This document shows positions 1 to 6,206 of a DNA stretch of 7,106 bases, piece by piece. The notes under the pieces were generated by a model. The model was not told the origin of the DNA. It searched no databases and was given only the letters and a program-made list of their open reading frames with translations. The translations under genes were made by a program, and so were the position numbers. The DNA comes from an uncultured Clostridia bacterium (GTDB lineage: Bacteria; Bacillota_A; Clostridia; Christensenellales; Aristaeellaceae): contig CAMJTZ010000097.1 of assembly GCA_946408865.1 (NCBI GenBank), forward strand, positions 1-7,106, read 5' to 3'. The first letter of the stretch is position 1. Each line of letters begins with the position of its first letter.

Positions 1-176
1 TCGAAGGCAATCACGATGCCGAACATGGGCAGATACTTGAAAACAATGAAGTAGATCAGTCCTGGAATCAGCAGCAGATACAGCCATTTATCACGCCTTA
101 CTTCAGAATGCAGGTGCTTCCAGTAGGCTTTCCCTGTACCGTGTACGGCTCTTCGTTCCGCGGCTTTCGTGCTCAT
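1..176 (-). CDS. ABC sugar transporter permease, LplB type (N-terminal part, cut by window edge)
   Basis: The first 58 codons of an inner-membrane permease subunit of a carbohydrate ABC importer; the rest lies beyond the left edge. It opens with a basic, hydrophilic leader of about 30 residues. A first membrane segment follows, carrying WLYLLLIPGLIYFIVF and then KYLPMFGIVIAF, which is the characteristic start of the LplB/YteP (binding-protein-dependent transport) permeases. These import oligosaccharides such as rhamnogalacturonan fragments together with an LplC/YtcP-type permease and an LplA-type binding protein. The ATG at 176-174 has a purine-rich site (AAAGGATGAGG) just upstream. It lies 46 nt behind the GH105 stop on the same strand with no terminator between, so the two are very likely cotranscribed. 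That makes an unsaturated galacturonyl-rhamnose oligosaccharide a reasonable substrate. The family call is firm; the substrate is inferred from the neighbour. Confidence 0.9.
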   Translation of the reverse strand, partial: MSTKAAERRAVHGTGKAYWKHLHSEVRRDKWLYLLLIPGLIYFIVFKYLPMFGIVIAF

Positions 177-222
177 GTGCGCCTCATCCTTTCTGGCTCA
201 GCTGATTGATATTCCCTGTCCG

Positions 223-1284
223 TCAATCTGGTCGGGTGTCCTCCCTCATCAGCTCCGTCAGCATCAGGAAGGTCAGACCCTGTCCATAGGCGGTGGGCGT
301 AACAATAATGTCTTTATAGTGCTGCAGGCTGTGTCCCATGCCCGTGCCGCCGGAAACGCCCTGAACTGCACCGGTTTCGTCGATCTGGTCCAGCACCGCG
401 TGCGCGGAAAGCATTCCCATCTGCTGGTAGGGTTCCTGCGGCAGCCACCCCAGCCGGATGCCTTTCAGCACGCCGTAGGCGATCGCCGCGGTAGCGCTGG
501 TTTCGCAGTAGGTTTCCTCCACGTCGATCAGCGTCGTGTACAGGCCGTTCACCCGCTGGTATTTCCACAGGGCGAGCACCTGATCCATCCAGGCGCTTCG
601 GATCATCCGCATGGCGGCGTTGTCCCGTTTTGTGATGTCGTACAGCTCAATCGCCGCGGCAGTGAACCAGGCGTTCCCCCGGGCCCAGAATGCCTCGGCA
701 AAATTGTGCCGCCGGTCAAACGTCCATCCATGGTAGAACAGACCGTTCACCTTGTTCTGCAGGTACCGGATATGCATCAGGAACTGGTATTCCGCTTCCT
801 CGATCAGTTCTGGCCGTTTCAGCACTACGCCGGCCTTGGCCAGGAAGAGGCAAACCATAAACAGCGTATCGCACCAGAGCTGCTGGTAATGCTTGTTCCA
901 CACCGTGCAGTGCTGCAGTCCGCCGTATTCGGTCCGGGGCATTTCATGCATGACCCAGTCAATCCAGCTTTCGATTTCCGGGAGATAAGCTTTATCTCCG
1001 GTTTCGTCATACAGGCAGGTCAGTGTCAGCACGGGAGCCACCGTATTAACATTCCGGTGCGGACGCTGCTCCCGGGAGAGCATATCTTCATACCAGCCTT
1101 TCAGGTATTCAAGAATGGAGGCGTCCCCGCTCTGCTGATAGGTCTTGTAGATCCCGTACAGCGCAACGCCCGTAGGCCATTCCCAGTTGTTCATAGTCAG
1201 ATGGCCGCGGGACGGATCATTCCCGTCTGCGTGTTTCAGCATCGCCAGAACCCGGTCTGCTGTCTGCCGATAGGTTTCCGCCAT
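223..1284 (-). CDS. GH105 unsaturated rhamnogalacturonyl hydrolase (YteR-like)
   Basis: Cytoplasmic glycoside hydrolase that removes the 4,5-unsaturated galacturonic acid left at the non-reducing end of rhamnogalacturonan-I fragments by pectate-type lyases. Numbered from the GTG at 1293, hallmark motifs appear in order: NNWEWPTGVALYG (35-47), LWCDTLF (139-145) whose D142 aligns with the catalytic Asp143 of Bacillus YteR, YHGW (187-190), the signature WARGNAW (203-209), and ETSATAAIAYG (264-274). Length (353 residues) fits the family, and no signal peptide is visible, so the substrate must be imported. I prefer the ATG at 1284: an AGGTGA ribosome site sits 5 nt before it, and the upstream GTG at 1293 falls inside that site. 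It is first in an operon with the LplB-type permease and is divergent from a LacI-family regulator, with an operator at its transcription start. GH88 is a related alternative, but the motifs favour GH105. Confidence 0.93.
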   Translation of the reverse strand: MAETYRQTADRVLAMLKHADGNDPSRGHLTMNNWEWPTGVALYGIYKTYQQSGDASILEYLKGWYEDMLSREQRPHRNVNTVAPVLTLTCLYDETGDKAYLPEIESWIDWVMHEMPRTEYGGLQHCTVWNKHYQQLWCDTLFMVCLFLAKAGVVLKRPELIEEAEYQFLMHIRYLQNKVNGLFYHGWTFDRRHNFAEAFWARGNAWFTAAAIELYDITKRDNAAMRMIRSAWMDQVLALWKYQRVNGLYTTLIDVEETYCETSATAAIAYGVLKGIRLGWLPQEPYQQMGMLSAHAVLDQIDETGAVQGVSGGTGMGHSLQHYKDIIVTPTAYGQGLTFLMLTELMREDTRPD

Positions 1285-1320
1285 AATGATCACCTGCCTG
1301 GTTGTATTGTTTGCTTGGTA

Positions 1321-1334
1321 TGATAGCGCTTTCA
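1321..1334. promoter_or_regulatory. LacI/cre-type operator O1 (GH105 side)
   Basis: TGATAGCGCTTTCA is a near-palindrome around AGCGCT; the half sites TGATAGC and TGAAAGC differ at one position. It matches the degenerate core TGNNARCGNWWWCA known for CcpA and related LacI-family proteins. It covers the predicted transcription start of the GH105 promoter, a classic repression position. It shares the 12-mer ATGATAGCGCTT with O2, 108 bp away. The local LacI-family regulator is the best candidate ligand; CcpA is the alternative or additional one. Confidence 0.8.
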
Positions 1335-1357
1335 GTATAATCAGTAATCATTTTCAT
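1334..1357 (-). promoter_or_regulatory. Promoter of the GH105-permease operon
   Basis: On the minus strand, a perfect -35 box TTGACA (1362-1357) and a near-perfect -10 box TATACT (1339-1334) are separated by exactly 17 nt. The upstream flank is an AT-rich tract (about 1361-1385) that could act as an UP element. The predicted start is near 1327, giving a leader of about 43 nt to the ATG at 1284. The operator at 1321-1334 shares the last base of the -10 box and covers the start point. Assigned from sequence only. Confidence 0.85.
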
Positions 1358-1400
1358 GTCAATATATATTTTATTTTTTTCCATAAATACCATTTTTCAC

Positions 1401-1429
1401 TTGCGCAGAAGAAATGAATCATCTATAAT
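1401..1429 (+). promoter_or_regulatory. Promoter of the lacI-family regulator and rhaM
   Basis: A -35 box TTGCGC (1401-1406) and a perfect -10 box TATAAT (1424-1429) are separated by 17 nt. The start is predicted near 1436, leaving a leader of roughly 70 nt before the ATG at 1505. The operator O2 begins at the last base of this -10 box, so the regulator probably controls its own transcription. No other promoter is obvious in front of rhaM, 31 nt downstream of the regulator gene, so this promoter likely serves both. Confidence 0.82.
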
Positions 1430-1442
1430 GATAGCGCTTACA
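1429..1442. promoter_or_regulatory. LacI/cre-type operator O2 (regulator side)
   Basis: TGATAGCGCTTACA, flanked by A on the left and T on the right, fits the core TGNNARCGNWWWCA; the half sites are TGATAGC and TGTAAGC. It starts at the last base of the TATAAT box and spans the predicted start point, the same register as O1 on the other promoter. This implies autorepression by the regulator encoded just downstream. CcpA binding is also possible, since the site fits a cre box. Confidence 0.8.
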
Positions 1443-1504
1443 TGATGCTTACAAGGGCAGTGCGCCCTGAAATAACGCCTTTATGGCGGACAGAGGGGTT
1501 CCGA

Positions 1505-2530
1505 ATGAACGGCGAAAACATCACCATCTATGACATTGCATCGGACGCCGGGGTTTCCATCGCCACGGTATCCCGCGTGCTGCGCGGGGAGAGCAATGTT
1601 TCCGAAGCCACCCGGAAGAAGGTGCAGGAAGTTATTGACCGCCGGAATTACCGGCCCAGTTCCATCGCCCGTGGAATGACCAGCAAAACAACCTACTCCC
1701 TCGGAATCATTCTGCCGAAGCTTCTGAATCCGCACTATGCAATGATCTTCACCGGCGCGCAGGAAGAAGCCCGGAAAAACGGCTATACAGTAAGCCTGTT
1801 CCCCTGGTCCAGTCTGGATACCCGTGAGTATGATCCTGCAGCCATGCTGGCTGAACGGCGGCTGGACGGGCTGATTGTCTGTGTCGAGTACCTTCCCCCG
1901 GATCATGAAAAAGAGGTGCTCTCCGCTCTTCGGGAACTGCGGCAGTATATGCCGGTGGTCCTGATCGGCTGTGTTCCCCCGGGTTATGATTTCCCTGCTG
2001 TCATCAACAACAACGCCGCAATGATGCGGGAAGTCGTCCGCTATCTGACCTCTCTGGGCCATGAGAAAATCGCCTTTATCGGCGGAGTGGAGGAGGATCA
2101 GGATCCCCTGCGCCGGGATGTCGGTTATGAAAACGGACTGCGGGATGCCCGTCTGCCGTACACCGCCTCCTACCGGGTGTACTGCCGGGGAACCGCGGAA
2201 GAAGGCGCCGCGGCGCTGAAAAAGATGCTGAGTTCCCTGAAGCCGGAATACTGGCCCACAGCAGTCATTGCCCTGAACGATCTGGTCGCTATGGGATGCA
2301 TGGCCTCCGCGCGGGAGCTGAACATCGCTGTTCCGGATCAGCTGTCCGTCATCGGGTGCGACGACCTGTTCTGTTCCCCTTATCTGGTTCCGCCGCTGAC
2401 AAGCATCAGCACGCATCAGCAACAGGCCGGCGCGCGGGCGGTTCAGCTGCTGATCAGCGGGGAAAACAAGCAGGAAACAGCGGACTGGGAACTGGTAAGG
2501 CGCGCTTCATGCGCTGCGCCGGCAAAATAA
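1505..2530 (+). CDS. LacI/GalR-family transcriptional regulator
   Basis: A 341-residue DNA-binding sugar-responsive regulator. The N-terminal helix-turn-helix is clear (ITIYDIASDAGVSIATVSRV, residues 6-25), followed by the hinge region (NYRPSSIARGM, about 48-58) and a periplasmic-binding-protein-like sensor domain with the usual RRLDGLIV, GHEKIAFIGG, AVIALNDLVAMG and VIGCDD segments. The recognition-helix residues I19, A20 and R24 resemble the CcpA/PurR type (M/T-A-...-R), which suits the cre-like operators found upstream. I chose the ATG at 1505 because GAGGGG lies 6 nt before it and residue numbering then matches the family. The earlier in-frame ATG at 1442 overlaps operator O2 and sits almost at the transcription start. 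It is divergent from the GH105 operon and upstream of rhaM, so it is probably a local repressor relieved by a rhamnose- or galacturonyl-rhamnose-derived sugar. The effector is inferred. Confidence 0.92.
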   Translation: MNGENITIYDIASDAGVSIATVSRVLRGESNVSEATRKKVQEVIDRRNYRPSSIARGMTSKTTYSLGIILPKLLNPHYAMIFTGAQEEARKNGYTVSLFPWSSLDTREYDPAAMLAERRLDGLIVCVEYLPPDHEKEVLSALRELRQYMPVVLIGCVPPGYDFPAVINNNAAMMREVVRYLTSLGHEKIAFIGGVEEDQDPLRRDVGYENGLRDARLPYTASYRVYCRGTAEEGAAALKKMLSSLKPEYWPTAVIALNDLVAMGCMASARELNIAVPDQLSVIGCDDLFCSPYLVPPLTSISTHQQQAGARAVQLLISGENKQETADWELVRRASCAAPAK

Positions 2531-2561
2531 AAATTTATCAGACAGATTGGAGGTTCGCGGG

Positions 2562-2879
2562 ATGGAACGTTTTGCGTGGAAAGGCCGTATCAAGGAGGGA
2601 ATGCAGGAGGAATACAAACGCCGCCATGATGAGATCTGGCCGGAAATGGTTTCCCTGCTGAAGGAGGCCGGAATCCGGAATTATACGATCTGGAGTGACG
2701 GCCGGGATGTTTTCGGATATTACGAATGTGAAAAAGGCATCGAATTCGCTGAAAAAACCCAGGCCGGAAGCCCTGTGGTCGACAGGTGGAATGACTATAT
2801 GGAGGATGTCCTGGATCTGGTGATGGATCCTGAAACCGGCGCCCAGCCGAAGCTTCGGCTGATGTTCCGGATGGACTGA
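2562..2879 (+). CDS. rhaM: L-rhamnose mutarotase
   Basis: Small cytoplasmic enzyme (105 residues) that interconverts the alpha and beta anomers of L-rhamnose so that downstream enzymes receive the right form. The family pattern is plain: EEYKRRHDEIWPEM (16-29), with H22 at the same number as the proton-donor His22 of E. coli RhaM, then NYTIW, and a DRWNDYMEDV segment corresponding to the RWxxYMxDV motif. The ATG at 2562 is preferred: GGAGG lies 8 nt upstream and it puts the His at 22. An in-frame TTG at 2547 would place the ribosome site inside the gene. It follows the regulator gene by 31 nt and probably shares its mRNA, ending at the terminator at 2901-2944. Its presence indicates that free L-rhamnose is made in this pathway, which supports reading the GH112 enzyme as a galactosyl-rhamnose phosphorylase. 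Confidence 0.93.
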   Translation: MERFAWKGRIKEGMQEEYKRRHDEIWPEMVSLLKEAGIRNYTIWSDGRDVFGYYECEKGIEFAEKTQAGSPVVDRWNDYMEDVLDLVMDPETGAQPKLRLMFRMD

Positions 2880-2900
2880 CCGCAGCCGCCGGTCCGGATC

Positions 2901-2944
2901 ACAAAACCGCCCGTTCCTGAATTCCATGGAACGGGCGGTTTTGT
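2901..2944. terminator. Bidirectional intrinsic terminator between rhaM and the aldo-keto reductase gene
   Basis: A perfect 17-bp inverted repeat (ACAAAACCGCCCGTTCC at 2901-2917 and its complement at 2928-2944) has a 10-nt loop. The GC-rich stem core is flanked by an A run on the left and a T run on the right, so it can work in both directions. It lies 21 nt after the rhaM stop and 9 nt beyond the stop of the converging reductase gene, where both transcripts need to end. Confidence 0.93.
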
Positions 2945-2953
2945 ATCTGTCCC

Positions 2954-3940
2954 TTATGAAAGTACTTCGTCAATCCGGCGGAGTTCATCCTCCGTCAGCG
3001 GCGGAGCAGAAAGAATCTGCGCATTGTCCAGGATCTGCTCCGGACGGCTGGCGCCGATGAGCGCAGAGGTAATCACCTCATCCCGCAGCACCCATTGCAG
3101 CGCAAGCTGATGCAGTTTCTGCCCCCGGGCGTCCGCGATTTCCTTCAGCGCCCGGACCTTTTTCACGGTGTCTTCCGTCAGGCTGTCGGGCTTCAGGAAC
3201 CGGTTATCCCTGGCCATCCGGGAATCGGAAGGAATTCCGTCCAGGTATTTGCCGGTCAGCATTCCGCCTGCCAGCGGCTGGAACACAATGCAGCCAACCT
3301 TTTCCCTGCGGAGTACATCGGTCAGGCCGTTTTCAATATGTCGGTCCAGCATGGAATACCGGGGCTGATGGATCAGGCAGGGGGTACCAAGCCGCCGGAG
3401 TTCACGGATGGCGGCTTCCGTTTCTCCCGGTCCGTAATTTGAAATCCCCACGTACAGCGCCTTTCCGCTGCGGACAATCTGGTCCAGCGCTCCCATGGTT
3501 TCTTCGACAGGCGTTTCCGGATCCGGCCGGTGATGATAGAACAGATCCACGTAATCCACGCGCATCCGTTTCAGGCTTTGGTCAAGGCTGGAGATCAGGT
3601 ATTTCCGGCTTCCCCAGTTTCCGTAAGGGCCTGCCCACATGTCATATCCGGCTTTGGTGGAAATGAACAGTTCGTCCCGGTGAGGCCGCCAGTCTTCATC
3701 CATCAGGCGCCCGAAGTTCCGTTCCGCTTCGCCGTAAGGCGGACCGTAGTTATTGGCCAGGTCAAAATGGGTAATACCGCAGTCGAAAGCGGTACGAAGC
3801 ATAGCCTGCTGCGTCGTATACGGCGTGATATTTCCGAAGTTGTGCCAAAGGCCAAGGGAGAGCAGCGGCAGTTTAACGCCGCTGTTTCCGCAGCGGCGGT
3901 AGATCATCCGGTCATAGCGGGTCGCATCGGGCTGATACAT
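2954..3940 (-). CDS. yghZ: Aldo-keto reductase, YghZ / L-glyceraldehyde-3-phosphate reductase type
   Basis: A 328-residue NADPH-dependent reductase of the TIM-barrel aldo-keto reductase superfamily, very like E. coli YghZ (AKR14). Shared segments include SLGLWHNFG (28-36), ITHFDLANNYGPP (56-68), ISTKAGYDMW (93-102), GSRKYL and SLDQSLKRM (110-126), and the cofactor-site GASRPEQ (296-302). The catalytic tetrad is visible as D60, Y65, K96 and H137. Known family activities include reduction of L-glyceraldehyde 3-phosphate and methylglyoxal. The ATG at 3940 has a near-perfect AGAGGAGG site, and it starts 15 nt after the end of the GH112 reading frame, so it is translated from the same mRNA; the gene ends at the shared terminator. 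In a rhamnose pathway it might reduce L-lactaldehyde, a product of rhamnulose-1-phosphate aldolase, to 1,2-propanediol. That role is inference; the family call is secure. Confidence 0.93.
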   Translation of the reverse strand: MYQPDATRYDRMIYRRCGNSGVKLPLLSLGLWHNFGNITPYTTQQAMLRTAFDCGITHFDLANNYGPPYGEAERNFGRLMDEDWRPHRDELFISTKAGYDMWAGPYGNWGSRKYLISSLDQSLKRMRVDYVDLFYHHRPDPETPVEETMGALDQIVRSGKALYVGISNYGPGETEAAIRELRRLGTPCLIHQPRYSMLDRHIENGLTDVLRREKVGCIVFQPLAGGMLTGKYLDGIPSDSRMARDNRFLKPDSLTEDTVKKVRALKEIADARGQKLHQLALQWVLRDEVITSALIGASRPEQILDNAQILSAPPLTEDELRRIDEVLS

Positions 3941-3955
3941 CAGAATTCCTCCTCT

Positions 3956-4222
3956 TTATAGGCTGAGAAATTGCATTTCCATCGGCTGAAGCTGTACAGG
4001 AACATCTCCTGCGGGGCAGCAAATCACACTGTCTGTTGGTTCTTCGCTGTTGTTCATCACAAGCAGCGTACGGTCGGACGGGAACCAGGCTGCTTCCACC
4101 CATGGACGGTTGCTGATACCGGATACCCTTCCGTCTGCTCCGGTAAGCCAGATCAGCATCTCAAGCAGCATCCGCGCGCCTGCCGGACTGTAGAAGAAAT
4201 TCCCCATATAGACAGCTTTCCC
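3956..4222 (-). pseudogene. Displaced C-terminal part of the GH112 phosphorylase (other side of the frameshift)
   Basis: This frame resumes the GH112 sequence exactly where the main frame loses it. After FGRG in the main frame, family members continue with a K/R-x-VYI segment, then a short YSP element and a helix into the final beta domain; here the reading gives GKAVYMGNFFYSPAGARMLL. Then come EMLIWLTG, WFPSDRTLLVMNNSEEPTDS and a terminal QPMEMQFLSL, matching the small C-terminal beta-sandwich of GH112. There is no ribosome site or sensible start codon at the join, so it is not an independent gene. Joined by removing one base, the two parts give a protein of about 716 residues, normal for the family. 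The frame's TAA (3958-3956) lies just ahead of the ribosome site of the reductase gene. Confidence 0.9.
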
Positions 4223-6107
4223 CCCGTCCGAAGGAACGGACTGTAAGGACCGGCGTATCCCCGATGGCATTCAGCACCAGGGTTTCCGGATCCGTCAGGC
4301 GGATTCCATCCGTCTTTCCGATCGATTCTCCGGCAGCAAAGAACGGATTTTTCATCTCTGTCTCGAATTCCCAGGGTGCATGGCAGGCATAGGAGCCGTC
4401 ATCCTGATCCACGCCCAGAATATGGGCAAGCGCGAAACGGGTATCCAGTCCTTCCGCTGCGGAAGGTTCACCGATCCCGATCAGGCTGCCGCCCTCTGCG
4501 ACGAAACGTGTCACTTCACTGATGACCTCAGGGGATTTCCAGGCATCTCCGCCGCTCCAGGCGTCCCCTGCCCGGCCTGCATTGATCAGGACGTTCGCAT
4601 CCCGCAGCGCACCGTTCTTCATGTCGTCAAAATGAATGAATACAACCTTCACCGGCAGGCCGGACAGCGCTTCGTTCACATGGATCAGAGGGTTCCTGTC
4701 CGTCTCATGAAAATGTCCGGAAAGCGTCCATGAGCGCAGGGCGCCCCAGGTATGCAGTACAGCCACTGTAACCGGAAGCTCCGCGGGAGCTCCGTGAGCG
4801 TGGAGTTCCTTCAGCTTCCGGAACTGGACGGCCATCTCCTCAATGGTGTTGTTGAAAGCATCCTGTCCGATCGTCAGGTGCAGGTATCCGCCCAGGCCAA
4901 TGCGATCCACGCACTGCCGGGCCAGTGCCCGGCGCACATGCAGCCAGTATGCCAGGGCGTCTTTCTCGGGATGTCCGCCTTCTGAAAAGGTAGGAAGGCC
5001 TCCCAGTCCAACGGGAAAAAGATAGGGATGGAACCGCAGTTCATGCACCGGAACGTCTGCGCCTGCGCACAGCCGGCATTCAAATCCGGAAAAGACACAT
5101 TTGATCAGGCCGTCAAAACCGATGGACGAAAAATATTTCCCGTACGGTTCCATACCGACCCAGCTGTCATCGTAAAAAACGTATGCTTCCTTGCCAAAGG
5201 AATGGATAATCTCCACCAGGGTCCTCGCCTTTTCCGCCACAAAGTGCTGGATGAAATCCATATAATCCCGTTTGGCGCCGGTTGGCGGACGGTGGGTCGC
5301 CTGCAGTTTTCCCCGGTTGATAAAATCCTCCGCGGTCAGCGCATATCCGTATTCCTGCTCAAAAGCACTCAGTGCAGCCGGACTGACGGTGAAATCATAG
5401 CTGCCCCAGTCCGTAAACCGTGTGTGCCGGCGCAGGTCGCTTCCGAAAATCCAGACGAAATTATAGAACAGCGATGTCAGTCGGATCACATTGGTCTGTG
5501 GGTTTTCCTCGCACCACTTTTTCAGCCAGTTCTGCAGGTATTCCCAGGCCAGGGGATGGCGGGGATCCAGCTGGCGCAGATGTTCGCTCGTCCAGTGATT
5601 GGTGGTGTGGTTGTACATGTTGATTTCTTCCCAGATGCGCCAGGCCAGGAAAGATACGGAATAACGGTGATACGGAATACAATGGCCCAGCGTGACCCGT
5701 CCGTCCGTGTAACTCCATTCTTCCGGGGAAAGCACGCGGCCTTCCGTTCGGTCCCAAACCTGCCAGTATGCCATCGCTCCCGGTGAGTCATTCAATTCAA
5801 ACTGTTCTTGAAAATAACCCTCCAGCGGCCGGATCTCCATCGTTTCACCCGTCGCGGTTCGCGGGTCGGAAAACAGAAACGTCTGCTGCTGTGTGTCCGG
5901 ATGCTGACGGGCAAATTCATTGTGCTCCCGGATGATACAGATGGTGGAATAAATTTTGTATCCGGCCTGCGTGATTTCGGGTGACAGCTTCGTTCCGTCG
6001 CTGTCCCGGATCACATCCGCGCCCCACTTTTCCGCCATTTCCAGCGTCAGCTTTTCATATCCGGCTTCCCCGGGCAGGGTAAAACCGCCTTTTGTATATT
6101 GACTCAT
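4161..6107 (-). CDS. GH112 beta-galactoside phosphorylase, probably D-galactosyl-1,4-L-rhamnose type (frameshifted near its 3' end)
   Basis: Cytoplasmic phosphorylase that splits a beta-galactosyl disaccharide with phosphate into galactose 1-phosphate and the second sugar. Family landmarks: KGGFTLPGEAGYE (6-18), KWGADVIRDSDGT (27-39), MYNHTTNHW (164-172), DDSWVGMEPYGKYF (313-326) whose D314 aligns with the catalytic acid of the Bifidobacterium enzyme, DRIGLGGYL (401-409), and AGDAWSGGDAW (513-523). The N-terminal barrel and most of the following alpha/beta domain are intact, and there is no signal peptide. The frame stops at 648 residues with an unrelated tail after FGRG (626-629), whereas family members run to about 720-750. 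The missing end continues in another frame (3956-4222). GH112 also includes lacto-N-biose/galacto-N-biose phosphorylases; the rhamnose acceptor is favoured here only because GH105 and rhaM are adjacent. The site before the ATG at 6107 is weak (GGGGCAGAGAAAT), and no promoter is visible between it and the upstream terminator. Confidence 0.93.
   Translation of the reverse strand: MSQYTKGGFTLPGEAGYEKLTLEMAEKWGADVIRDSDGTKLSPEITQAGYKIYSTICIIREHNEFARQHPDTQQQTFLFSDPRTATGETMEIRPLEGYFQEQFELNDSPGAMAYWQVWDRTEGRVLSPEEWSYTDGRVTLGHCIPYHRYSVSFLAWRIWEEINMYNHTTNHWTSEHLRQLDPRHPLAWEYLQNWLKKWCEENPQTNVIRLTSLFYNFVWIFGSDLRRHTRFTDWGSYDFTVSPAALSAFEQEYGYALTAEDFINRGKLQATHRPPTGAKRDYMDFIQHFVAEKARTLVEIIHSFGKEAYVFYDDSWVGMEPYGKYFSSIGFDGLIKCVFSGFECRLCAGADVPVHELRFHPYLFPVGLGGLPTFSEGGHPEKDALAYWLHVRRALARQCVDRIGLGGYLHLTIGQDAFNNTIEEMAVQFRKLKELHAHGAPAELPVTVAVLHTWGALRSWTLSGHFHETDRNPLIHVNEALSGLPVKVVFIHFDDMKNGALRDANVLINAGRAGDAWSGGDAWKSPEVISEVTRFVAEGGSLIGIGEPSAAEGLDTRFALAHILGVDQDDGSYACHAPWEFETEMKNPFFAAGESIGKTDGIRLTDPETLVLNAIGDTPVLTVRSFGRGESCLYGEFLLQSGRRADAA
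4220..4225 (-). other. Frameshift site: run of six G in the GH112 gene
   Basis: On the minus strand the coding sequence reads CGGGGGGAAAGC. As written, it decodes R-G-E-S and runs into a foreign tail. With five G it would decode R-G-K-A and continue into the conserved GH112 C-terminus. So a single extra base in a homopolymer explains the break. A homopolymer is a common place both for real phase-variation-type slips and for sequencing or assembly errors. Confidence 0.88.
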
Positions 6108-6145
6108 ATTTCTCTGCCCCGCTTTCCGAAACTGATGGTACTCTT

Positions 6146-6183
6146 AAAAAAGAGGAGCCAGGGCCACCGGGCCCCGGCCCCTC
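6146..6183 (-). terminator. Intrinsic terminator after the solute-binding-protein gene
   Basis: On the minus strand a 14-bp stem (GAGGGGCCGGGGCC, 6183-6170, pairing with 6165-6152, two G-U pairs) with a 4-nt loop is followed by six T (6151-6146). It starts 23 nt after the binding-protein stop and ends 38 nt before the GH112 start. As no promoter is seen in those 38 nt, it may act as a leaky terminator that keeps the binding protein in excess over the enzymes behind it. Confidence 0.92.
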
Positions 6184-6206
6184 CGGAAGTCCAAACGCAG
6201 GAAAGA

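Noticed and set aside
169..1323. A 384-codon open frame on the plus strand covering all of GH105
   Set aside because: It is antisense to a clear GH105 gene, has no family motifs or ribosome site, and runs through the operator/promoter of the opposite operon. It results from GC-rich codon use.
1338..1350. Short direct repeat TAATCAG-TAATCA next to the GH105 -10 box
   Set aside because: Two 6-bp copies in a very AT-rich promoter spacer are expected by chance, with no matching repeat at the other promoter.
1442..1504. An upstream ATG that would lengthen the LacI-family regulator by 21 residues
   Set aside because: This ATG overlaps operator O2 and lies about 6 nt after the predicted transcription start, leaving no room for a ribosome site; the ATG at 1505 has GAGGGG in front and the normal family start.
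1481..2422. A 313-codon open frame on the minus strand opposite the LacI-family gene
   Set aside because: Its translation has the low-complexity mix of a shadow frame, while the plus-strand gene has full domain structure and a good ribosome site.
4217..4226. Programmed ribosomal frameshifting at the G6A3 run in GH112
   Set aside because: The required change is +1 (or -2), not the usual -1 slip, there is no obvious stimulating stop codon at the site, and the family is not known for recoding. An indel or sequence error is simpler.
5028..5786. A 252-codon plus-strand open frame inside GH112
   Set aside because: It is antisense to a strongly conserved part of GH112, with no start signal and no recognisable family.
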